In this document: positions 1 through 5,141 of the stretch, piece by piece
Position numbering within the stretch: the first letter of the stretch is position 1
Layout: the number at the start of each line of letters is the position of its first letter
Assembly: GCA_024276455.1 (NCBI GenBank)
Contig: JAJRXE010000406.1
Span: 1 to 5,141, forward strand
Direction: 5' to 3'
DNA length: 5,141 bases
Source: Calditrichota bacterium
Lineage (GTDB): Bacteria > Calditrichota > Calditrichia > RBG-13-44-9
Made by a program: the position numbers and the translations under genes
Notes under the pieces: generated by a model
Told to the model about the DNA's origin: nothing
Databases searched by the model: none
What the model saw: the letters and a program-made list of their open reading frames with translations, nothing else

Positions 1-696
1 AATCCGGTTGTCGCCGCCGCTCAGCGCCAATTCGTTAGCTTTCACCACATCCCCCACGTAAACGTAGTCCCGCGTCTGAAGCCCGTCGCCGTTGATTACC
101 GGTTGCTCTCCCCGCAGGATCCGTTCGGTGAAAATAGCCACCACGCCGGCTTCTCCGTGAGGATTCTGACGCGGCCCGTACACGTTGGCGTAGCGCAGCA
201 CGGTGTAGGTTAACCCGTAAGTTTGCTGGTAGAAATACAAATATTTCTCGGTGGTTAATTTGGTGATGCCGTAAGGCGAGAGAGGCCGGAGCGGATGCTC
301 CTCGTCAGCCGGAAAATAGTCCTGCTCTCCGTAAATGGCACCTCCGGTGGAAGCAAAAATAAACTTGCGGACATTCTGACTCACCGCATTTTGCAACAGA
401 TTGATGGAGCCCAACACGTTCACGGTGGCGTCGTACACCGGATCTTCCACGGATTTTCGAACATCCATCTGCGCGGCGAGATGATTCACCACTTCCGGCT
501 GCTCTTTCCGGAAAATGTCGGCAATGTTTTTCTGGTCGCAAATGTCCACCTCGTAAAAAGTAGCGCTGGGGGGAACATTCTCCCTGCGTCCGGTTACCAG
601 ATTGTCCACGATTACCACCTCGTGCCCCAACTCCAGATAACGATCGGCAATATTCGACCCAATAAAACCGGCTCCACCGGTAATCAAAATTTTCAT
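1..696 (-). CDS. GalE-like NAD-dependent sugar-nucleotide epimerase, 3' end missing
   Basis: This is an extended short-chain dehydrogenase/reductase that probably interconverts UDP-sugars such as UDP-glucose and UDP-galactose in the cytoplasm, feeding surface polysaccharide synthesis. Reading from ATG at 696, 232 codons stay open to the left edge. Visible motifs are the NAD-binding glycine-rich loop GGAGFIG (residues 7-13), an acidic D31 after strand 2 that favours NAD over NADP, HLAAQ (72-76), STGGAIYGE (116-124), the catalytic Y142-x3-K146 pair, and the RYANVYGPRQ substrate-side motif (168-177). The family is usually about 310-330 residues, so roughly 70% is present and the substrate-defining C-terminal part is missing. 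ATG 696 gives the normal N-terminus MKILITGG and has a strong Shine-Dalgarno just upstream. It follows purD after 65 bases. The fold and NAD use are secure. Whether the substrate is UDP-glucose, UDP-GlcNAc or another sugar cannot be told from this fragment, so no symbol is given. Confidence 0.93.
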   Translation of the reverse strand, partial: MKILITGGAGFIGSNIADRYLELGHEVVIVDNLVTGRRENVPPSATFYEVDICDQKNIADIFRKEQPEVVNHLAAQMDVRKSVEDPVYDATVNVLGSINLLQNAVSQNVRKFIFASTGGAIYGEQDYFPADEEHPLRPLSPYGITKLTTEKYLYFYQQTYGLTYTVLRYANVYGPRQNPHGEAGVVAIFTERILRGEQPVINGDGLQTRDYVYVGDVVKANELALSGGDNRI

Positions 697-761
697 ACCA
701 TCTCCTTTTTCCTTAATTTCCATCTACCGGATATTTGCCCCCGCCGGTTGGGAAACCCGGG
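697..761 (-). other. purD-epimerase intergenic gap with a weak hairpin
   Basis: This 65-base gap carries the epimerase ribosome binding site and one small inverted repeat at 744-760. On the minus strand it reads CCGGGTT, TCCC, AACCGG: a six-base-pair stem with one bulged G, starting just after the purD stop. A G/C-rich stretch follows it, not a run of T, so it does not look like an intrinsic terminator, and readthrough from purD is likely. It could be a minor mRNA stability element, or chance. I see no clear -35/-10 pair. Confidence 0.35.
701..707 (-). promoter_or_regulatory. Shine-Dalgarno site of the epimerase gene
   Basis: On the minus strand the leader reads AAAAAGGAGATGGT directly before ATG 696. 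The AAGGAGA core lies four to five bases from the start, which supports this start codon over any internal one. Confidence 0.8.
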
Positions 762-2036
762 CTAACTCAATAGTTTCCAACCAATTTCGGCAATGTCTTT
801 TCGAAAAAACATTCCCTCAAAATGGATCTTTGCGATGTTACGATACACTTTATCGACGGCTTTCTTTAAATCTTTATCCAGCGCCGTCACCCCCAGTACC
901 CGGCCACCGTTGGTCACAATCTTGCCATCTTCCCGTCGGGTACCGGCATGAAAGCAAATCACCTCTTCGTCCAATCGATCCAGACCGCTGATTTCTTTAC
1001 CCGTTTCGTACCTATCCGGGTAGCCACCGGAAGCGGCAATGACGCACACGGCAAATTCCTCCTTTAATCGCACATCCACGCTGCCCACCGTGCCCTCGTG
1101 CACCGCCAGAAGTAGTTGCAACAAATCGGAATCCAGCAGCGGTAGCACCACTTGCGTTTCCGGGTCACCAAAGCGGCAATTGAATTCTACCACCTTCGGT
1201 CCCTTGTTGGTGACCATTAATCCGCAGTACAATACCCCCTTGTATTCAATTCCCTCCGACCGCAATCCTAACAACGTGGGCTCCACAATTTCCAGCAGGG
1301 CTCTTTCCCGCATGGTGGTGGTTAACACCGGCGTGGGAGCGTAACTCCCCATCCCCCCGGTGTTTTTCCCGCGATCGCCGTCCAGCGCCCGCTTGTAATC
1401 CTGCGCCGGAGACAACACCTGGTAATCTTTGCCATCGGTAATGACAAATAGGCTGGCTTCGTGTCCCTGCATGAATTCCTCGATGACCACCCGTTTACCC
1501 GCTTCGGCAAATTGCCCTTCCACCATCATCTGGCGGATGGCTTCCCGGGCTTGTTCCCGGTTTTCGCACACCACACTTCCCTTTCCGGCCGCCAGCCCGT
1601 CCGCTTTTACCACCACCCGTTCCTCCGGATATTGCTCCAGGTACTGCAAAGCTTTTTGCGGGTCGGTGAAGGTCTCATAAGCAGCGGTGGGAATGTTGTA
1701 CTTTTTCATGAAATTTTTAGCAAATATTTTACTTCCTTCCAGCCGGGCGGCCTTCTGATTCGGACCGAAAACCGCGTGTCCGTGCGCCGTTAAAAAGTCC
1801 ACCAATCCCGCCACCAGCGGTTGCTCCGGTCCCACCACGGTGAAATCGATTTTCTCGGCTTCAATAAAATCCTTTACCTGCTCAAAATCATTCAAATTCA
1901 ATGGGAAACAGCGGGCAATTTCGGCAATCCCGGCATTCCCGGGTGCACAGTAAAGTTGATCAACGGCCGACGACTGGTTCAATTTCCAGGTAATGGCATG
2001 CTCCCGCCCACCGCTTCCAAGGATTAAAATTCTCAT
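762..2036 (-). CDS. purD: Phosphoribosylamine-glycine ligase (GAR synthetase)
   Basis: PurD catalyses the second step of de novo purine synthesis, joining glycine to 5-phosphoribosylamine with ATP to give glycinamide ribonucleotide, in the cytoplasm. The 424-residue product has the length of bacterial monofunctional enzymes. It shows the N-terminal domain start MRILILGSGGREHA (1-14), the ATP-grasp nucleotide segment VVKADGLAAGKG (142-153), SPAQDYKRALDGD (209-221), NTGGMGSYAPTP (225-236), likely metal ligands E284 and N286, and the family signature RFGDPETQ (288-295). A C-terminal domain follows, ending in the usual YRKD-like segment (FRKD, 411-414). No fusion to PurM or PurN is present and no key motif is broken. 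ATG 2036 is chosen because it gives the family N-terminus and has a Shine-Dalgarno. An in-frame TTG at 2090 would add 18 residues with no family counterpart. The gene lies 56 bases after the TPR gene. No other pur gene is visible, and the short leader has no room for a purine riboswitch. Confidence 0.98.
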   Translation of the reverse strand: MRILILGSGGREHAITWKLNQSSAVDQLYCAPGNAGIAEIARCFPLNLNDFEQVKDFIEAEKIDFTVVGPEQPLVAGLVDFLTAHGHAVFGPNQKAARLEGSKIFAKNFMKKYNIPTAAYETFTDPQKALQYLEQYPEERVVVKADGLAAGKGSVVCENREQAREAIRQMMVEGQFAEAGKRVVIEEFMQGHEASLFVITDGKDYQVLSPAQDYKRALDGDRGKNTGGMGSYAPTPVLTTTMRERALLEIVEPTLLGLRSEGIEYKGVLYCGLMVTNKGPKVVEFNCRFGDPETQVVLPLLDSDLLQLLLAVHEGTVGSVDVRLKEEFAVCVIAASGGYPDRYETGKEISGLDRLDEEVICFHAGTRREDGKIVTNGGRVLGVTALDKDLKKAVDKVYRNIAKIHFEGMFFRKDIAEIGWKLLS

Positions 2037-2092
2037 GACCACTCCTTTTTGCGATTGTTTTGCCACTCCAATGTGCCGATCATGTGACAAAT
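2037..2092 (-). other. TPR gene-purD intergenic gap, no terminator seen
   Basis: These 56 bases hold the purD ribosome binding site and a second copy of the seven bases GGAGTGG (minus strand, about 2063-2069), 24 bases upstream of the functional one. No stem followed by a T-run and no convincing promoter hexamers were seen. Cotranscription of the TPR gene and purD is therefore the simplest reading. Confidence 0.4.
2042..2047 (-). promoter_or_regulatory. Shine-Dalgarno site of purD
   Basis: The minus-strand leader AAAAAGGAGTGGTC precedes ATG 2036, with AAGGAG five bases from the start codon. It decides the start against the upstream TTG at 2090, which has no comparable site. Confidence 0.8.
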
Positions 2093-3625
2093 TTAACTCT
2101 TTTTCGTTCCGTTGTGAACTAAAAATTTTTCTCTCTCAATAATGAAGCGGGTGTAATCGTCGTCCACCTCACTGGCTTTCTCCAGCATCCGTTCCGCATG
2201 CTTTAGCTTTCCGGTTAAACGCAGCACCTGGGCATAGTGAATCAAAATCCAGGAACGTGCAAATTCGTCTTCCATTTGGTACAGTTGCTTCTCCAATCGG
2301 CGGTAACGCCGCAAAGCAAATTGCCGATTACCCAGATTAAATTCCACCACAGCGTAAAGATCGGCCACCAGAAAAGGCAATTCCGGATTACTGGCATGCA
2401 CTTCCCGCCTGTTCAAAGCAATGTCCAGTTCCCGGACGATTTTTCGGGCCGAGGCGTACTCCTGACTCCCCACCATGTTCATGGCTCGAATGTAACGATA
2501 CATGAGCGAATCCATCGGATATTTCACCAGCATGCGGGAATTGTAGTACCAATATTTGGTCTTCTTGGTTAGTTTAATTTTGCGGTAAGCCTGCAGGGCT
2601 TTCTCGCGCTGGAATTTCAAATCCGCTAATAACCCCTGGTAATACGAAATGGCAGCCGTGTAATAAGGCGAAATGCGCAACGAACCGTTCAACAGGCGGT
2701 TCAGGTAGGCTTCGGCCCGGTCGAAGCGATTCAGGGTAAAATAACACACCATCAGGTTGTAATATTTCATGATGGAAATGGACGGCAGGTTCTCCTTGTA
2801 ACGATCGGAAACCGATTCAAACATTGAGATTGCTTGAGCTAACTGCCGGGTTCGCCGGTAATGGTATCCCAACAACAACGACAACGCCGGATTGTGAGGG
2901 TACTCCCGGTACAATTCCATGACCCCCCGGATGCCTTCCGCATATTTGCCTTCCAAAAAATATTCCATTACGTAGTAGCCAAACTGCGCTTCTTTTCGAA
3001 AAAACTGCCCTTTGCTGGCGGTCCACCAGATTTCCTGCCGTCCCAGCTCCCGATTTCCCTCAAACCCCAGAATTTTGACAATAAACTTTAACAATCCGGG
3101 CAGCAAATCCACGTAATAATGAAAAATACCCAGTCCCAGATAGGCATCGTAATAGGTGGAATCCAGTTCCACTGTTTTCTCCAGGTACCCTTTGGCTTTT
3201 CTTCCGGCAAAGTAGGCCTTGATGTAACTGTGATTCAACACGTGGTAAATTCCCCACACGCCCTGCGTAATGCCCTCGTAATACCATCCTTCGGGATTGG
3301 CCGGGTCCCGCTTGCGGAATTGTTCCCCCACTTCGGCGGCTTTTTGGGCCGCTGCTTTGAAACGCCCTTCCAGCGCCAGATTCGCTTCGTCCTGGGAATA
3401 GTAAATCAACAATAAATAGGCTTCGTAAAAATAACCGTGGGGGTAAGCCGGGAAGGTTTTCTGCACCTGTTTGAAGGTGGCTAACGAACTGTCCAGATTG
3501 AAACGGTAAAGCTGTTCTTTGCCCTGCTGGATTAATTGATCCAGCAGAGGGTTGGCGGGAACACTTCCCAGCAGGTTGGAAGAAAGGAGAAGCAGGAACA
3601 GCAGTCGGATCAAGCCTTTTTTCAC
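2093..3625 (-). CDS. Exported TPR-type helical repeat protein, function unknown
   Basis: I cannot name this 510-residue protein. Residues 1-24 look like a Sec signal peptide: KKGLIR, then a leucine-rich core, then VPA as a possible cleavage site before N25. No lipobox cysteine is present, so a soluble periplasmic or secreted protein is likely. The rest is almost wholly helical, with TPR-like helix pairs at about 33-66, 136-168, 214-247, 248-282, 288-321, 323-356, 420-450 and 457-489. Examples are YAEGIRGVMELYREYPHNPA (228-247) and LKHAERMLEKASEVD (474-488). The middle segment (about 158-225), with GLGIFHYYVDLLP, LGFEGNRELG and a following helix pair, recalls from memory the TTC39/Iml2 (DUF3808) core. 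Aromatic residues, especially Tyr, are abundant. The start is GTG at 3625, overlapping the uvrB stop by four bases, and the signal peptide starting there supports it. It probably acts as a protein-protein scaffold. No catalytic motif is visible and no link to UvrB or PurD function is evident. Confidence 0.88.
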   Translation of the reverse strand: MKKGLIRLLFLLLLSSNLLGSVPANPLLDQLIQQGKEQLYRFNLDSSLATFKQVQKTFPAYPHGYFYEAYLLLIYYSQDEANLALEGRFKAAAQKAAEVGEQFRKRDPANPEGWYYEGITQGVWGIYHVLNHSYIKAYFAGRKAKGYLEKTVELDSTYYDAYLGLGIFHYYVDLLPGLLKFIVKILGFEGNRELGRQEIWWTASKGQFFRKEAQFGYYVMEYFLEGKYAEGIRGVMELYREYPHNPALSLLLGYHYRRTRQLAQAISMFESVSDRYKENLPSISIMKYYNLMVCYFTLNRFDRAEAYLNRLLNGSLRISPYYTAAISYYQGLLADLKFQREKALQAYRKIKLTKKTKYWYYNSRMLVKYPMDSLMYRYIRAMNMVGSQEYASARKIVRELDIALNRREVHASNPELPFLVADLYAVVEFNLGNRQFALRRYRRLEKQLYQMEDEFARSWILIHYAQVLRLTGKLKHAERMLEKASEVDDDYTRFIIEREKFLVHNGTKKS

Positions 3626-5141
3626 CGCAATTTCCCTTTCAGGCGTTGAATTTCGTCCCGTAATTGAGCCGCTCGCTCGAACTCCAGTTGTTCGGCCGCT
3701 TCGAACATCTCTTTCTCCAACCGGCGAATGATTTCTTCGCCGGTTTCCCGATCCAGAAACTCAATTTGGGTGTCTTTAACCCGGGATTTGTATTTAGCCC
3801 GCACGTCGGCTACGGAGGTGGTGGTGAGAATTTCTTCGGCGGTTTTGTAAATGGTTTTGGGGGTAATGCCATGTTCTTTATTGTACCGCGCCTGAATTTC
3901 CCGGCGGCGACGGGTTTCCTCGATGGTTCGTTGCATGGATTTGGTAACGCTGTCCGCGTAAAAAATGACTTTCCCGGCGGCATTGCGGGCGGCCCGTCCG
4001 GCAATCTGCATCAGAGAGACTTCCGAGCGCAGGAAGCCCTCTTTGTCTGCATCCAGGATGGCAACCAGGGAAACTTCCGGCAAATCCAGCCCTTCCCGCA
4101 GCAAATTGATGCCAATCAATACATCAAACTCCGCCAGACGCAAATCTCGCAAAATGTCCACCCGCTCCAGCGAATCGATTTCCGAATGGAGGTATTTGGC
4201 TTTCACATTTAATCCCTGCAGGTAGTCCGTCAAATCTTCCGCCATCCGTTTGGTGAGGGTTAGCACCAGCACCCGCTCTTTGCGTTCCACCCGCTGGCGG
4301 ATTTCCTCCAACAAATCGTCGATTTGCCCTTTGGTGGGTCGCACCTCTATTTCCGGGTCAAGTAATCCGGTAGGACGAATCAGTTGTTCCACCACCACTC
4401 CTCCGCTTTGCTTAATCTCGAACTCCGAAGGGGTGGCGGAAACAAAAATCACCTGATTCATCTTGGCCATGAACTCTTCGAACTTGAGAGGCCGATTGTC
4501 CAGAGCGCTGGGAAGACGAAAACCGTACTCAACCAGAGTCTTCTTACGGGAATAATCGCCGTTGTACATGGAATGAAGCTGCGGAATGGTCTGGTGCGAC
4601 TCATCAATAATGCAAAGAAAATCGTCCGGGAAAAAATCAATCAGGGTGTAAGGCGGTTCGCCCGGTTTCCGGCCGGAAATGTGGCGGGAGTAATTCTCGA
4701 TGCCGTTGCAGTAACCGATCTCCTGCATCATTTCGATGTCGAAATTGGTTCGTTGCTCCAGACGCTGGGCTTCCAACAGTTTTCCCTGCCGCCGCAATTC
4801 CGCTAACCGCTCAGCCAATTCCGCTTTAATGGATTCAATGGCACGTTCCATCTTGCTTTTGGTGGTAACGAAATGACTGGCGGGGTAAATCACCACCTGA
4901 TCCACTTCCTCCAGAATCTCGCCGGTGAGGGCATCTACGTAAACAATTTCTTCCACCTCGTCCCCAAAAGTGTCGATCCGAATGGCATATTTCTCGTAAG
5001 CGGGATAAATTTCAATGACATCGCCCCGGACCCGGAAGGTTCCCCGGGTGGGATTAATGTCGTTCCGAGCATACTGAATTTCCACCAGTTTGTTGAATAG
5101 CTCCCGGCGGTCGAAACGGTCGCCTTTGCGAATTAACACCA
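3622..5141 (-). CDS. uvrB: UvrABC excision nuclease subunit B, 5' end missing
   Basis: UvrB is the damage-verifying helicase-like subunit of nucleotide excision repair. It is loaded by UvrA and then recruits UvrC. The 505 codons seen (numbered from V at 5139) match the family from about residue 160 onward, so roughly 160 residues are off the right edge, including Walker A and the tyrosine-rich beta-hairpin. Visible in order are the UvrA-interacting domain 2 with YARNDINPTRGTFRVRGD (23-40), RLEQRTNFDIEMM (126-138), GIENYSRH (146-153), the Walker B/helicase motif II DESH (179-182), SATP (234-237), RPTGLLDPEIEVRPTKGQ (255-272), motif V GINLLREGLD (343-352), motif VI QIAGRAARN (378-386), and the C-terminal UVR domain for UvrC contact (about 466-501). 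The motif VI arginines R382 and R385 are kept, but the neighbouring residues differ from the common QTIGRAARN. The GTG at 5139 is an internal Val, not a start. The TGA stop overlaps the next gene's GTG by four bases, so the two are probably cotranscribed. Any LexA/SOS site would lie outside the window. Confidence 0.98.
   Translation of the reverse strand, partial: VLIRKGDRFDRRELFNKLVEIQYARNDINPTRGTFRVRGDVIEIYPAYEKYAIRIDTFGDEVEEIVYVDALTGEILEEVDQVVIYPASHFVTTKSKMERAIESIKAELAERLAELRRQGKLLEAQRLEQRTNFDIEMMQEIGYCNGIENYSRHISGRKPGEPPYTLIDFFPDDFLCIIDESHQTIPQLHSMYNGDYSRKKTLVEYGFRLPSALDNRPLKFEEFMAKMNQVIFVSATPSEFEIKQSGGVVVEQLIRPTGLLDPEIEVRPTKGQIDDLLEEIRQRVERKERVLVLTLTKRMAEDLTDYLQGLNVKAKYLHSEIDSLERVDILRDLRLAEFDVLIGINLLREGLDLPEVSLVAILDADKEGFLRSEVSLMQIAGRAARNAAGKVIFYADSVTKSMQRTIEETRRRREIQARYNKEHGITPKTIYKTAEEILTTTSVADVRAKYKSRVKDTQIEFLDRETGEEIIRRLEKEMFEAAEQLEFERAAQLRDEIQRLKGKLR
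3634..3639 (-). promoter_or_regulatory. Shine-Dalgarno site of the TPR gene, inside uvrB
   Basis: The minus-strand sequence GAAAGGGAAATTGCG runs into the GTG start at 3625, with AAAGGG eight bases upstream. The site lies in the last codons of uvrB. Together with the GTGA overlap at 3622-3625, where GTG start and TGA stop share two bases, it suggests that ribosomes ending uvrB can reinitiate on the TPR gene. Confidence 0.7.

Noticed and set aside
744..760. Intrinsic terminator after purD
   Set aside because: The stem is short and bulged, and is followed by G/C-rich sequence, not a T-run.
295..765. 156-codon plus-strand frame opposite the epimerase and the purD 3' end
   Set aside because: The minus strand here encodes a clear epimerase with all motifs in frame. 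The plus-strand product is not recognisable.
2037..2090. TTG start at 2090 extending PurD by 18 residues
   Set aside because: The extension has no PurD counterpart and no good ribosome binding site, while ATG 2036 has both a Shine-Dalgarno and the standard N-terminus.
2037..2092. Purine riboswitch or PurR-type operator before purD
   Set aside because: The gap is only 56 bases, too short for a purine aptamer plus expression platform, and no PurR-like palindrome was seen.
3664..4212. 182-codon open frame on the plus strand, antisense to uvrB
   Set aside because: It lies wholly opposite well-conserved UvrB coding sequence, matches no family I know and has no supporting context. It is a by-product of codon use in uvrB.
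4384..4806. 140-codon plus-strand frame opposite uvrB
   Set aside because: It is opposite the DESH and GIENYSRH regions of UvrB, with no independent evidence of coding.
5137..5139. GTG at 5139 as the start of uvrB
   Set aside because: The following sequence aligns with the middle of UvrB, about 160 residues in. This is an internal Val codon and the gene continues past the edge.
1..5141. Mobile element, CRISPR, toxin-antitoxin or phage-defence genes
   Set aside because: Both strands were scanned. No transposase or integrase motifs, no spaced direct repeats and no terminal inverted repeats were seen. The helicase-like gene is plainly uvrB.

Overview
The window holds a compact run of four genes, all read from right to left on the minus strand. 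In transcription order they are: the C-terminal three quarters of the excision-repair helicase subunit uvrB (cut by the right edge), a secreted or periplasmic TPR-type protein of unknown function, a complete purD (phosphoribosylamine-glycine ligase), and the N-terminal 232 residues of a GalE-like NAD-dependent sugar-nucleotide epimerase (cut by the left edge). No gene on the plus strand could be supported. No tRNA, rRNA, CRISPR array, insertion sequence or phage signature was seen.

Gene packing is tight. The uvrB stop and the TPR start share four bases (GTGA). The gaps before purD and before the epimerase are 56 and 65 bases, with no convincing terminator or promoter. All three visible starts have a good Shine-Dalgarno sequence. 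The simplest reading is one transcription unit, or one directon, in which only uvrB and the TPR gene look translationally coupled. The four products have no shared pathway that I can name: DNA repair, an envelope protein, purine synthesis and sugar-nucleotide metabolism. The grouping is therefore probably chromosomal housekeeping order rather than a dedicated system.

The DNA is bacterial, of roughly balanced base composition. Wording around the UvrB C-terminal linker and the STGGAIYGE-type epimerase motif recalls the Bacteroidota/Chlorobi/Calditrichota (FCB) side of the tree. That is an impression from memory, not a placement. A Sec-type signal peptide on the TPR protein fits a Gram-negative cell with a periplasm, but does not prove it.

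I found no undescribed system here. The item most worth a second look is the TPR protein: its middle part resembles, from memory, the conserved core of the eukaryotic TTC39/Iml2 (DUF3808) family. Smaller points are an unusual residue pair in UvrB helicase motif VI, the GTGA overlap, and near-identical translation leaders in front of purD and the epimerase.
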